Source: Rhytidiadelphus loreus (Eukaryota > Streptophyta > Bryopsida > Hypnales > Hylocomiaceae). From it: DNA of 64,000 nucleotides. This document shows positions 1-11,167 of this stretch, one piece after another. Under the pieces are notes generated by a model that was not told the DNA's origin, did no database searches, and saw only the letters and a list, made by a program, of their open reading frames with translations. Both the position numbers and the translations under genes were made by a program. The stretch's first letter is position 1. Each line of letters opens with the position of its first letter. The stretch is from contig OX344764.1 in NCBI GenBank assembly GCA_947034895.1, positions 34,660,935 to 34,724,934 of the forward strand. The letters are read 5' to 3'.

Positions 1-943
1 CTAAACGTCCAAACAACGTTTTTTGGCAACATAGCAATTTTGAGCAACTTGCTACAGACGGAGTTTTTCTTTTTTTCTTTGAAGATTTCACACAATATGG
101 GGACGAGGAGTAGCTTTAAGGCCCAATAATTTTTATAACTTTTGACTACATGGTTCAAAAGTTATTGCATGATATGTAATTTTCAGTGTTTAACGGGCAG
201 CTTGGGCAAAAAAAAACTTCTTTGAAAATCACTCTTTAAAAAAATATAAAATTGAAATTGATTCTTTAGATTTTTTATATATGTGGTAAGCTTTGAATCA
301 TTCCATTTTGATTAATGAGATAAAAGTTACGAGGAATTTTAGTTTGGATTAGTTTGTGGGTAGTTATGGAATCTCTATTCTAAATTAAACTTTGAAGTCC
401 TTTATTTAACTCAATTTTAAATATTTTTGGAAAAAAATAAAAACATTAGGTGTATACTGTTTATTACAACATTACAACCATTGGAATTGACATTTTTCAA
501 TTCTATAAATAAATTGTTAACAATTTAGTATTTTAAACCATTCTCTACTTCTTTCTACTTACTATTTTTTTCCTATATGTTGTACAATTCCAAATGATCT
601 AAAATTTTCAAGCATGTAGCCAACTTGACTTGAGGAATAGATTCAAAGAGTAACCACCATTTTGGACATTTTTTCATACAAATGTGACCTTGTGAAGTGC
701 AGTTGCCCATATTTTCACAAGGCCCCCAAAAGGATTTTTGTCACTTCAAACGTTAATATCTTGCAATCTACACGGTGGAAAATTCTGAAATTTTTTCCAC
801 ATCTTCTCTAACTATTTTACTACAAGATCCTACAATTACATTTGTTAAGAAATGTTTTTCATCTAAAATTTGGTGCTTGTAAATGCAAGGGCAGTTTTGG
901 AGAAGTTTTGGTGAAAACATAGTCTTTGACATTTGGAGGTTAA
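1..943 (+). repeat. Truncated, diverged copy of a ~930-bp repeat family
   Basis: This stretch is a degenerate copy of the element at 3144-4076 (opposite orientation) and 46498-47408 (same orientation). The three share an ordered series of phrases: a match to GCATGTAGCCAACTT near 613, CTTGTGAAGTGCAGTTG near 691, and a block ending in GGTTAA at 938-943. The left edge is lost at the window start. It has no coding potential. Confidence 0.6.
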
Positions 944-1142
944 AATCTGGATGAGGAATAATAAAAGCCCTCATTTGTTTTCAACCCATGATTAGGTTGG
1001 AAATCTACAATTTGTTAAAGGAGTTGTATTGTAGGTACTAGCTCATGTACAACGTGGCCAAGAGCATTACATGGGAAACAGGCTCGGAGAGGGCCGTTTT
1101 AGGTTGGTTCCCCTTGCTGGGAACTAGCTTGTGCTCCCAAAA

Positions 1143-1533
1143 AAAAAAAAAATTTAATTTTAAATTTTTTAAATTTTAAATTTTTTAAATTTTAAATTTT
1201 TTAAATTTTAAATTTTTTAAATTTTAAATTTTTTAAATTTTTAAATTTTTTTAAATTTAAATTTTTTTAAATTTAAATTTTTTTAAATTTAAATTTTTTT
1301 AAATTTAAATTTTTTTAAATTTAAATTTTTTTAAATTTAAATTTTTTTAAATTTAAATTTTTTTAAATTTAAATTTTTTTAAATTTAAATTTTTTTAAAT
1401 TTAAATTTTTTTAAATTTAAATTTTTTTAAATTTAAATTTTTTTAAATTTAAATTTTTTTAAATTTAAATTTTTTTAAATTTAAATTTTTTTAAATTTAA
1501 ATTTTTTTAAATTTAAATTTTTTTAAATTTAAA
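1143..1533. repeat. AT-only satellite with a ~16-bp unit
   Basis: Tandem array built only of A and T. A leading section of AAATTTTAAATTTTTT units passes into about 17 regular copies of AAATTTAAATTTTTTT. Each unit is nearly self-complementary, so the array could form cruciforms. It is followed by a TA run at 1538-1552. The 200 bases before it (944-1142) hold no gene. Confidence 0.9.
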
Positions 1534-1553
1534 AATATTATATATATATATAA

Positions 1554-2939
1554 TTTTTTAATAATTGCTGATGTGGTTGTCTCTCGACCACATTAGCATC
1601 TTGTGAGGCGGAGTTCCTAACATTTGGGAACGCATGGGAACTTGCAGCCCTCAAATTCACAGAATCCCATCTAATGAGAGCAATAGACATGTCTGGGACG
1701 TGTACAATGAAAGCAGAAAATGATAATATGAAATCTTTAAGAAAAATGGAAATAGTAGTGAAAAAAATCATGAAATCATGGAATCATGGAATCATGCCTA
1801 TAGATCAAGAATGAAATAAACAAAATCTTCACGGAAAAAATTCATAATAATTTTATTTTTGAGGGAAAAAATGTCAAAAACTAAAAAATCCTTCTTAAAT
1901 CTATTTCTCTACATGGAAAAAGAATTCTTCAACCCTCTCTATACCCCCATCTATACCACAAATAGTCTGAGTTACTTAAGTAGTTGGAAATAGGTCATGA
2001 TGACATAATTTACAACATGACCATAGCTAGAGTAAAGTGAATTGGATTAGTACAATCCAAAACTCCATCCAATGGCTAGATTGGCTACACCAAAAAATAA
2101 ATTGGGTTTTTATTCATGGTATAGAAATGGAGGGTTTTTTTCTCCGGTTCAGGTTTTCACAAGCCTAAGTGTCACTTATCACTCAACCTTCCTCCTAGTT
2201 ACCCCGTCCATGAGAACTTGACTGATTGTCTTATTTTCTGTGTTTTTAAAAGCAATGGTCATCGTCACTTTGAAATTTTTTAATATTTTTAATGCTAATA
2301 ATTGCTTCCAGGACAAGATTTATGATTGGCCACCTCGTTGTGTGTGTTTTAATTTTTAATTTTTTAATTTCTTCCTTTCTTTCATAGAGTCAATCCCAAA
2401 GTTAACTACTTATTCTTACTCTTTGTCTGTTATATTTTCTTCTTCTTTGTCTTTTGTTTTGTATACAATCATTTGTATTGGAGTCTCTACTCGATAGTTT
2501 GTGTAAATATTTTTTTGCACACAATTAGATGCATAGTGACAATTAGAGGCATATTTACATGTAGTAGGTAATTAGTAGCATATATACATATAATAAAATT
2601 TGTATGGCAATAGACAATTGCTTGAGGCACTATTTGGGAACTTCCTTGTCATCTTATGTAAAATCAATTTCTTACAAACAAGCATTATACAAATAAAACT
2701 TCATAGTATTGATATCAAACATTGTTAGTGAAGTTCACATCCCAAGCATTAGATGATATTTGGTGCCTCTGGGAGACTGTTTCAGGCCTGTTCCCTTCAT
2801 TGTTCCCCCCGCAATGAAGGAATGTCCGGCTGTTAATTTTATTTTTATTTTTAAATTTAAGTCTTCAAAAGAAAAAAATTCCGTTCTGATACATCCCTTA
2901 TCAGGGCAGTATTCAAACTATTTCAATCCATTTTAGTTT
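1554..2939. other. AT-rich stretch with no supported gene
   Basis: No ORF here has recognisable content. The only local structure I noticed is a hairpin-like pair CCTTCATTG and CAATGAAGG near 2795-2821. Confidence 0.5.
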
Positions 2940-3143
2940 CTAGCACATGTATGATAAAATCATATCCATGAAGTATGTAGCACATTCAAGGTCTAACCCT
3001 TCATATTTTTTAGACAATGGAGCACATTCAATGCATCCACAATGTATCAAAAAGAGACTAAGCTCAAAAGTGACAAAAATGTGTAAAGCAATTTTAAGTA
3101 AAATGGTCAATTTCGTTAAAATGGCGGTATTCCGCACGCCATT

Positions 3144-4076
3144 TTAACCCTTAAAGGACCGTCACTATACTTTCACCAAAAACGCTCCAAAACTACCATT
3201 TCTAGTACAAGTACCAAAATATTGAAAAAAATCTTTTTTTTGACATGTCTAACCGTAGGATCCTGTATTATATAGTATAAAAAAACATGTGGTAAAAATT
3301 TCAGACATTTCCACCAGATGGATTGCAAGATATAAGCATTCAAATGAGCTAAAATCATTTTTTTGACCCTGCGAAAAGCAGGGCAGCTGCACTTCACAAG
3401 CTCACATTTTTATGAAAAATTGACCTAAATGGTGGTGCTTCTTTGGATTTTTTTTCCTAGACAAGTTGGCCACATGCTTGAAAATTTTCAGATCATTTGG
3501 AATAGTACAACATATAGGAAAAAAATAGTAAGTAGGTGGTAGTAGAGAATGATTAAAAATACTAAATTATTTACAATTTAAATATGGAATTAAAAAATTT
3601 CAATCCCAATGGTCGAAATGTTGTAATAATGTATCTACATCCTACGATTTTATTTTTGTCCAAAAATATTGAAAATTGGGTAAGATAAAGAATTTCAAAG
3701 TTTATTTTAGAGTAGGAAATCCAAAATTGCCCGCAAACAAAAAATCCTCATAACTTTTGACTCATTGATCAAAATGGAATGATTCAAAGCTTTTTGTGTA
3801 TATAAAACTCTAGAAAATCAATTCCAAATTTTTGTTTTTGAAAAAAGTGATTTTTTTTATCTGCCCGAACTGCCCGGTTGGGGAAAAAGTAACATATTAG
3901 GCTATAACTTTGGACTCGTATTTCCAAATGTCATGAAATTTGGTGCATATGAAAGATCTTCCTCGCCCCCACATTCTATTAAAATTTCTGCCTCAAATAT
4001 GAAAATCTCCGCTTGTAGGTACCTTCCCAAAAAATTTATACAACCCCAAAACACAATCCAGTCCTTTAGGGGTTAA
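3144..4076 (-). mobile_element. ~930-bp non-coding TIR element
   Basis: The element is bounded by the inverted repeats TTAACCCTTAAAGGAC at 3144-3159 and GTCCTTTAGGGGTTAA at 4061-4076. Its body matches 1-943 and 46498-47408, which makes it a multi-copy family. It sits inside a second inverted pair: GGTCAATTTCGTTAAAATGG begins near 3105 and its reverse complement ends near 4206. This suggests it inserted into, or formed together with, an older fold-back. No protein is encoded, so it is probably a non-autonomous DNA transposon. The superfamily is undetermined because no unambiguous target duplication is visible. Confidence 0.65.
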
Positions 4077-4210
4077 TTAGCATTCAAATCACTCCTAGTT
4101 CACGCATTTCCACTCCCCTCGGACAATGTTTCCATTGTTTTCATTCTTTCAATGGTTTCATTTTGTGCCATTTAAACGGAATACCGCCATTTTAACGAAA
4201 TTGACCATTA

Positions 4211-5039
4211 AACCAAATAAGTATACAACCAAGTATTATAGAACTAGAGTTCAACATTTCAATGGAGGGTCATCCTTTTGCCAAGAAAATCTTCAAAATT
4301 CCAAGAGGTCGTGAGCCTCACATGTGCCCATCCCCCAAACAAAAACAACCAAATGTTATGTTAGTGAGGTGCATCAGGTGTCTACAGCTCACGTACGCGT
4401 GTAATAGCTTTCACTTGGAAAATAGAAAAGGAATACAAACCAAAACTCATAAGACACAATCCATTCAGAAATAAGTTGAAGAAACTCTTGCCGGTCATTA
4501 GTAGACTGCTGTGAGGAAGAAGCCATATCTCACTTAAGGTATGTGCACACTTGGCCTTATGGTGGCGATGTTAAGGTATTAAATGAGCTGTAAATCATAG
4601 CGCGTTCTGACTTGGGTGCTTAAATATCCACCGAACCTACATGGCAGCCGAGGTGGCATGGACTTCACAGCGCTACTACTCCATTAATCACTTCTTTATT
4701 ATTGGCCCACCACTGCAAAAGTAGTCCGTAACAACTTGCTAATCTTCTAAAAAAGAAGATTTCAGAACTTGATGACCGCTCTTATCAAATGGAGCTCTCG
4801 ACAGGCCATTAACGTAAGAACACTGGGACCCAAGGCAGAAATTAAAAGGACCCCACTTAGAAAAATAAAAATAACTCAATTTTCGAACAGCCACCTCGTG
4901 TGTATTTGGAACCCTCTACCATTGTGAGAACATGAGGGAGTATAGGCAATGTCTTTATACAAGTGGTGTGATGAGAGGTAATACAACTTATATGGGATAT
5001 GTAAATTAGGATTAGTAGAAGTTCAATCACTCATATCTA
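4211..5039. other. No gene seen
   Basis: Short ORFs occur but none has family features. I see no repeats of note in this interval. Confidence 0.4.
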
Positions 5040-5445
5040 GTTAAGTCAAAAGCAAGATTTGTGTTCAATGTAGAACTTCAGATCTCATTTTTTCATAGTA
5101 GAATAAGTTTTTTCAAGAAATTTTAAACTAAGAAAAGTTGTTAAATCAAGATAAATTTCATCACCAAAAATCCGTTAGAGATTTCAAGCCTCCAAAAAAA
5201 GTTAGGGACAAAATTCAGAGAAGGATTCAAAGGGACATTTTCTTTGACATTTTCAAACATCCTCTTTGAATTTTGTCCCTAACTTTCTATTGGAGGCTTG
5301 AAATCTCTAATGGATTTTTGGAGATGAAAGTTATCTTGATTTAACAACTTTTCTTAGTTTAAAATTTCTTGAAAAAAATTATTCTACTATGACTAAATGA
5401 GATCTAAAGTTCTACATTGAACATAATTCTTGCATTTTGACAATG
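5040..5445. repeat. Imperfect long inverted repeat (fold-back)
   Basis: Two arms of roughly 190 bases (about 5040-5230 and 5255-5445) are reverse complements. Matching phrases include TTCAATGTAGAACTTCAGATCTC against its mirror near 5400-5420, and GAGATTTCAAGCCTCC at 5178 against GGAGGCTTGAAATCTC at 5292. A related single arm occurs at 30840-31040. It is likely a hairpin MITE that could be transcribed into a small-RNA precursor. Confidence 0.7.
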
Positions 5446-7340
5446 AGTGGTCAAGCTCTCATCCTCAAATTGTCCCATATCCTTTGAGGATTCATGATGA
5501 AAAATGGATACTATTATAAAAACAATTTCTCCACTCAATATTTGGTGAAGGCAACAAATTGATTTGATATCATTTCCAGGATTCTGAATTTCCTTACGAT
5601 TAATCTTCCTTGGATTTAGCAAGATGATTTCTTAATTTTCAAAATCATTCAGATTTTGAAATTTTAATTATTTTTTGCAGAGAGTGACCTCTGACTGTAG
5701 TGTGCGGTTGAAGAAGCATGAGTCATGTCTGAACTACGGGTAGTTAAAAAACTCTGACAGCAGTTCCGATCCTGAGCTTCATAAAAAAAGATTATTTCCT
5801 TCTTACGCGGAAGTTCTATCTTTTAAGGCATGGTGTTTGCAAACGCCAGGTGGGAACATACCTTTAGACTTATCACCACAGCTAAGAGTTCACAACTGGA
5901 GAGTAAGCAAAAACTCTTAAACGAACTAGCACCAGTAGCAGCAGATCAAGAAGATTAAGAGGGAGCAGAGAAAGCCATTGCACTCAGTAAATCTTGACCC
6001 AATCAGAAGCAGCAAGTGCTCAAGTCCCTTGAACTGAAAAAACTTCAGACCGAAACTACACTGAATAGTGAAATTAGGTTGCCCCAGACTATAGTGGACC
6101 ATGTCTAAAAGTGTTAGTATGAGAAATTAGTGTGGGGCAACTTAATTTCACTATTCAGTGTAGATACAAGGGAGGTAATAGCATGGTTTCATATGTTCTT
6201 TGAAGAACAGGAGTTAACTGCCCGCCCAGAGAGGCGCCCCAACGAGGTCATTAATGTGACTATTGGTTAGTCAGGAGTGACATTAATTCACTAGCAGCAC
6301 CAAGGCATCTCTATCACACGATCACTCAAACAAACCCAATAGGAATTGAACCTAAATCACATAATTTTGATATTTAGTTCTTCTCCACCCAACCTTTAAC
6401 TCAGGAATTGATGTTCCACCACCACTGCACTGTACATTTACATACACATAGTCATCTAACCACCCTAATCATGGTTACTTTCATTTGACTATTGATAACT
6501 AAAGTGTCTATTCTCGAAAGGGAAAAATAGTTTTGCATCAATGGCTCTTGATCCGGTGGACATTGGCTCATTGTCATTACGAACAGACACTTTATTCACA
6601 CCGGCCTTTTTATAAAGACCGGAGTTTATACTACTACTTAGTCAGGAGTAGTAATTGTTGAAATTAAGTAAGGCCATGCTAATACAGATTTGGAGGCCAA
6701 TGTGGAGGCCATGCATGTTAATTGTGCATACTACCATCATCTCCAGGTTATCCACCCATGTGCTGATTTGGAGGCTAATTTGAGCTGTTAAAAATGCATA
6801 TTGTCAAGCTAATGTAAGATGTAAATAAAGCCTGTTGTCATCCTCTCCAAATTGTGACATGGTGTAAGTCTAGACAGAACTTTCATACATGGGCATATTA
6901 GTTGAACTAAAGCCATAAGAGGTCTTAAGTGTATAATTTGTTAGTGATAAATTTGGTCCTTAATTATACTAAGGAGAACACTTCCACATAATCAAATTAA
7001 ATCCAATGTAATATAATCATATTAAGAAACATAGCTAAATTTGTACAAAAAACTCATTTAGCAGAAGAAAAGTACATGAACCACAGTCTTTTCATATTCT
7101 AGTACTTGGATACGGAAGCTAAAAAAAATAAAAAAATAGAGAAATGAGCTAACAGCTTCTCGGCCACGTAGGACCGTTGCGATGTCACTGCAAAGGTCAC
7201 GTTCCTTAGTTATCACATCATTATAACTGGTGATCTCCTAGAGGCTCCAAATCTCATATAATGATATTAGTTGAGAGGAGACTAGTGTGTTTTTTGAATG
7301 GAAGTGACGCGATAACGAGCTTAGGTGAAACAAAAGATGC
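5446..7340. other. No gene seen apart from a small MITE
   Basis: Nothing with coding character appears in this interval. Local hairpins occur near 6600-6620. The MITE at 6056-6163 is listed separately. Confidence 0.4.
6056..6163. mobile_element. 108-bp MITE with ~31-bp inverted ends
   Basis: The left end CTACACTGAATAGTGAAATT continues to TGCCCCA, and the right end is its close reverse complement, finishing in CACTATTCAGTGTAG. A TA lies directly outside the CACTGAATAG core on each side. That would suit a TA target duplication of the Tc1/mariner type, though the evidence is weak. It is non-coding. Confidence 0.75.
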
Positions 7341-7359
7341 AACTCCCTACTTTGTTGTA

Positions 7360-7920
7360 TAGAGGGGCTGAAAAATCCAACACCAGCATAGCAATGGTAA
7401 AGAAAGTGAAGCTCATTGTGGACAAGAAACCAAGGAATATAAAGTTTTTGTTGTAGACTCAATTGTCAATGGTAACAGAGGTTTCTTTACTCAAGTCTAT
7501 GACTCCCACATCAAAGAGTAAGTGGTCATGGAGGCAACACATGGTCACATCATTGGGTGGAATTCTTTTCCTTCAGGGTTTCACTTTCCATTTTTCCATG
7601 GGCTCTACGTGTACAACTATGTAGATGGAGCATTGCAACATTTCAATAAAACTGATATTGTACCAAGACTTGAGATGGAACCAGATTGTTGTGTACTCAT
7701 TGTAGACCATTTGTTTGTATTGCACAAAGAGGCATTTTGAGGCACTCCAAACCTATTGTATATCCAAGTTTCATCTCCTAGAAAAAATACTAATTGGATG
7801 GAATTGGAAGTGCACAACTGTGGCCTTTGCAATTGCTCAATCCGTAACACAATACACGATATTATGAAGTTGCAACTTTGGGGTTGCAACGGGGGTTTAC
7901 AAGTGATGGTTTTTGCTTGA
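7360..7920 (+). pseudogene. Decayed F-box/kelch-like protein fragment
   Basis: One plus-strand frame reads as plausible protein across the interval but carries an in-frame TAA at 7519-7521 and an in-frame TGA at 7738-7740, ending in TGA at 7918-7920. The readable parts resemble the propeller region of plant F-box proteins: a YKVFVVDS strand, FFTQVYDS, and later strands rich in W, H and C. Both stops fall where the repeat pattern would suit tryptophan (KE-stop-VV and EAF-stop-GT). There is no start codon or F-box upstream, so this is an isolated C-terminal relic. The assignment rests on sequence feel, not an alignment. Confidence 0.4.
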
Positions 7921-8256
7921 GAGGTCACTTAGAGTGTCCATTAGAAACCACATGCAAACAAAACTTTGGACCCCTATATACTTTTTGAATTTTAAATATA
8001 AATAAATAAATAAAATATGAATAGATTTTCCTACTTTGAAAATTTATGTTTTGAATTATTGATATTTTTATTTGTTAATAATAATTAGTTACAAATTTTT
8101 GAAGCAAAAAGGTGAACTATAGAACTGAAAAATAACTTTCACACCCCTATATTATACAAGAAAAAGTTGTCTAAAAAACAAAAAACAAAAATCCTAAAAA
8201 TAACTCTCTATTGAAAACTCATTTTGAGTTGAATATTGATTCAATGGTCATCTAAA

Positions 8257-8283
8257 AAGGCCTTATTCGTTAATTTGAGACAA
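8257..8283 (+). repeat. Left terminal inverted repeat of the 17.6-kb element
   Basis: It begins AAGGCCTTATTCG and ends GAGACAA. It pairs with 25810-25836, with one mismatch at the fifth base. Confidence 0.85.
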
Positions 8284-8764
8284 TTTGGCAATTTTGAGAC
8301 TGTGAAAATAAGGTTGTGAAGCTTTAATGAAGTAATACTTGTCAAACTCAAAGGAAAATAGAAGATATTGAACCTACTTTTACAATAGGGTGGGTGATGG
8401 TCGTGAGGTTCCAAAATGTAATGTTGTGGTAGTGGGTTCTTATCTACTGTGTAACGAACCTCTCATGTGAGAGCAAAAAGTTGTAGTGTAATTCCTTAAC
8501 ATACTTGTCCCCTTCCCAAATAAAAACAATGTGGAATTAAAAGGATGGACATGATGTAAAACTTTCAAATGTTTAGTGTCAAGAATTGAGAAGCAAATGG
8601 AAATGCGGGTGAATATACATTCACTACTGTTAAATGTCTCAAAAAGTAATTTTATCCAATGGACAAAGTAAATCTAACAATGTCATAAATCTAAATGACC
8701 TATAAAATTAGATGCTTATTGTTCATGCAACCACTCAACTATCGTTCGTCTTCTTTCTGTATTT

Positions 8765-8770
8765 TTTATT
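8765..8770 (-). terminator. Poly(A) signal of the serine-rich gene
   Basis: AATAAA on the minus strand, about 75 bases past the stop codon at 8845. Confidence 0.5.
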
Positions 8771-8844
8771 TACCATGCTATTTATAGTAAGGGACGCTTT
8801 GAAGCTTGTAGCTACCAAAAATATTATCGCATCCCAAGGAATCG

Positions 8845-9768
8845 CTATTTGCCTGTACAATTGCTCTTAGCTGCCTCTAACGCTTTCAGCTTCGCCAACC
8901 CTCTAAATATATCATCGCGCCGAGAGTGATAATGGGGCCCGCTTCCACCATCCACCGCTCCGCAGAAGCCCACACTTTGAGAGTCACTCTCCTTCCGCTT
9001 CAACTTGAGGGTGCTTCCTGGAACCTCTAAAGTGGACAAAGATTTTGACCCATGAGGACGCGGCCTTGGGAGCATTGACTTCACATTGCTTATGTACAGG
9101 AGTCCAGATCCAGTTGATTTGGAGTCCAGAGATCGCCTTTGGTCTCGTATAATCCGTTGACGAAAAAGGGAGTCGGCTGAGGGCGACCGCCTAGCTCCTC
9201 CAGATAGTGATGGACTTGGCTGATTACCCTCGATGTGAGGCAAACGAGCCGGCCTTGGAGGACCCACTTCGTCACTCCTTGTATACCTCCCCAAGAATGA
9301 CGCCGTCTTCGTGGCTGTGACGGGGACATTTGGGCGGTCAAGCTCCGTGAAAATAGTATCCTGCAGTGGAGGATCTTGACTGCCCCCGCGAACGGGAAGA
9401 TGGAGTTTTCGACTGGTCCCCGCCTCATTTTGCGGTGTTGGGGAGAACGAGCATCCTCGATTCGAGGATGCGCGCTTCAACGGGGACGGCGAACAAACGG
9501 GGGTCCTCCCCGGTCCTCGACTTGGAGGGCTGTCCACGGCGCCGTCCTCCACGTTCCCCTTGGAGAAGTCAATGGCCGCTGAAGTAGCGTCCTCGGCCGT
9601 GCGCATCATGAAAGGGCCGGAGAACACTGACGGCATGAACGTCCTTCCATGAGATTTGGATTCCGATTCGGACGACATCGAGAGCGTCTTCTCCGATCCA
9701 AAGAGGAGGCTCCTTGTCATCCTCAGCCTCTTGGGCGAGTCTCCCACATTCTGAGCTCCCACCTGCAA
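8845..9768 (-). CDS. Serine/proline-rich disordered protein (terminal exon)
   Basis: This 307-codon open frame is preceded by a strong 3' splice site (TTCTTGCAG at its upper edge), so it is probably a last exon; the first internal ATG is at 9720. The protein is low in complexity and rich in S, P, R and G, with a short basic-acidic helix-like tail near residues 285-305. I recognise no domain. Several degenerate copies of the element's palindrome lie in the coding strand (9225-9245, 9451-9471 and about 9508-9528), the one at 9451-9471 being perfect. It lies just past the FCP1-like gene, whose poly(A) signal is about 125 bases away, and points the same way. It may be an accessory protein of the transposon. 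No internal stop is seen, unlike its neighbours. Confidence 0.6.
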   Translation of the reverse strand: MQVGAQNVGDSPKRLRMTRSLLFGSEKTLSMSSESESKSHGRTFMPSVFSGPFMMRTAEDATSAAIDFSKGNVEDGAVDSPPSRGPGRTPVCSPSPLKRASSNRGCSFSPTPQNEAGTSRKLHLPVRGGSQDPPLQDTIFTELDRPNVPVTATKTASFLGRYTRSDEVGPPRPARLPHIEGNQPSPSLSGGARRSPSADSLFRQRIIRDQRRSLDSKSTGSGLLYISNVKSMLPRPRPHGSKSLSTLEVPGSTLKLKRKESDSQSVGFCGAVDGGSGPHYHSRRDDIFRGLAKLKALEAAKSNCTGK

Positions 9769-9893
9769 GAAGATAGAAATTTTACAAGTTTCCTATACAT
9801 TCCCCCCCAAGGCCCAAACCAGACGACACAAGCGCAGATCCAAAACGACAGAAACGCGCAACTTGTTAATGTAAATTCCGAACCGGATACATA

Positions 9894-9899
9894 TTTATT
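9894..9899 (-). terminator. Poly(A) signal of the FCP1-like gene
   Basis: AATAAA on the minus strand, about 80 bases past the stop at 9980. The surrounding text TTTGTAAATAAATATGTAT is nearly repeated at 11036-11054 behind the ParB-methyltransferase gene, so the two 3' ends appear homologous. Confidence 0.55.
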
Positions 9900-9979
9900 T
9901 ACAAATGATACAAATGTACAGAATATACAATCACAAATTACAAAATGTGCACTGTCGGATGGCGGGGCAGAAGACTAGT

Positions 9980-10941
9980 CTAAGGCCTATGTCCATCTGG
10001 CTCTATAACTACATCGAACCCAGGAAGTTCGAAACGCGAGCCGAGATTCTGAGCGGAATCTCTCATCGCCGAGACAATGCCTTGGACATACTCGGATACA
10101 TAGGCCAACGGCCTTTCCCCTATCCGGTTGACCTGCACATACTCCCGCAGACGACCGGGTTCACACTCCATTTCCAGACGCCCGAGCTACGGCAGAAGTT
10201 CCTCCATGAAGAAGTTGTCCAGCCGATGACTATGACGCCATGAGCGAAGGAATATGGCATTCCCCTTCTCATTGCAGACACTCTTTTCGGGAGAGTCGTC
10301 GATGAGAAGGGTGTTGTCTTTGGTGAAGGCCTCATCCCCACCCACCATCGTGAACACCTGCTTGGACAGGACCTTCAGGAAGACCGGCTTTTTATCGAAG
10401 TGGAGGAAAGTCCCCCAGAAGGTCTCAATCTTCCTGCAATGGTCCTGTCCCAGAACTTCGAAGGGGGCCCTGATCCCCTTGAATAGGTGCTCCACCACCA
10501 TCTCCGTAGTGGAGTGCTTCATGGAGGACCAGACAACGACCCTTGCCGTGATCTCCGAGACCTCATGCAGGAAGTCTCGTAGATTTTGCTTGGCGAATAC
10601 CGCCTTCGGTCCTACGAGGGTGGGGTTCAAGTGGCAGAGATTATTTTGTTCGACACTATACGGCTTAAATCTCTTAGAGTACGATCTGGGCTCGCAATGG
10701 CACAGGATTCCGTTTAGGTCGAACACTATATTCAGCCACTTCCTCCGGTCCGGCACTATCGGCGAGACATTCCGCGGCACGAGCTCTCCGGGTCCCTCAG
10801 ATCCTACCTGATTAAATCAAGACAACATAGAAATGGAGTTACCTATTTGAATGCAGAATCACGTGAGCCAGACAATGGGAAGGAGCACTGAAATCCACTA
10901 ATCGACTGCTTGCTCCCCTTAGGAAAAGCTTTCATTGCCAT
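9980..10941 (-). pseudogene. FCP1/HAD-like phosphatase with internal stop
   Basis: The main reading frame runs from about 10807 to 9980. It shows FCP1/NLI-interacting-factor HAD features in order: motif I as FDLNGILC, motif II as VVVWSSM, and the acidic motif IV as LLIDDSPEKS. Motif I has Asn where the second catalytic Asp of DxDx(T/V) is usual, a variant I associate with plant FCP1-like proteins, so activity is doubtful. A TAG at 10187-10189 interrupts the frame. After it the same frame continues for 68 codons of credible protein (ECEPGRLREYV onward) to the stop at 9980. An upstream ATG at 10941 opens 32 codons ending AAA-TAG before a GTAAC donor. Joining it would need an intron of only about 36 bases, so the true 5' end is uncertain. 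Known FCP1 relatives dephosphorylate the RNA polymerase II CTD; here the role is unknown. Confidence 0.65.
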
Positions 10942-11040
10942 CGGGCGGTGCAAACTTCTAGGAATGTTTGGCTGAGCAACATAACATTGTCAAGAAAATT
11001 CAATTAGATGGACGCGTATAGAAAGTGAATAACATACATA

Positions 11041-11046
11041 TTTATT
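11041..11046 (-). terminator. Poly(A) signal of the ParB-methyltransferase gene
   Basis: AATAAA on the minus strand, about 120 bases past the stop at 11168-11170. Confidence 0.5.
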
Positions 11047-11167
11047 TACAAATAACACAGAGTACATATCGACGATGCCACCCTCATCTGAGGGCGGAAA
11101 CATCACAAGTGATTGCTATGCTACACTAGTCTACACGGGTCACTGTGATGACGACTTCGTCATGATT

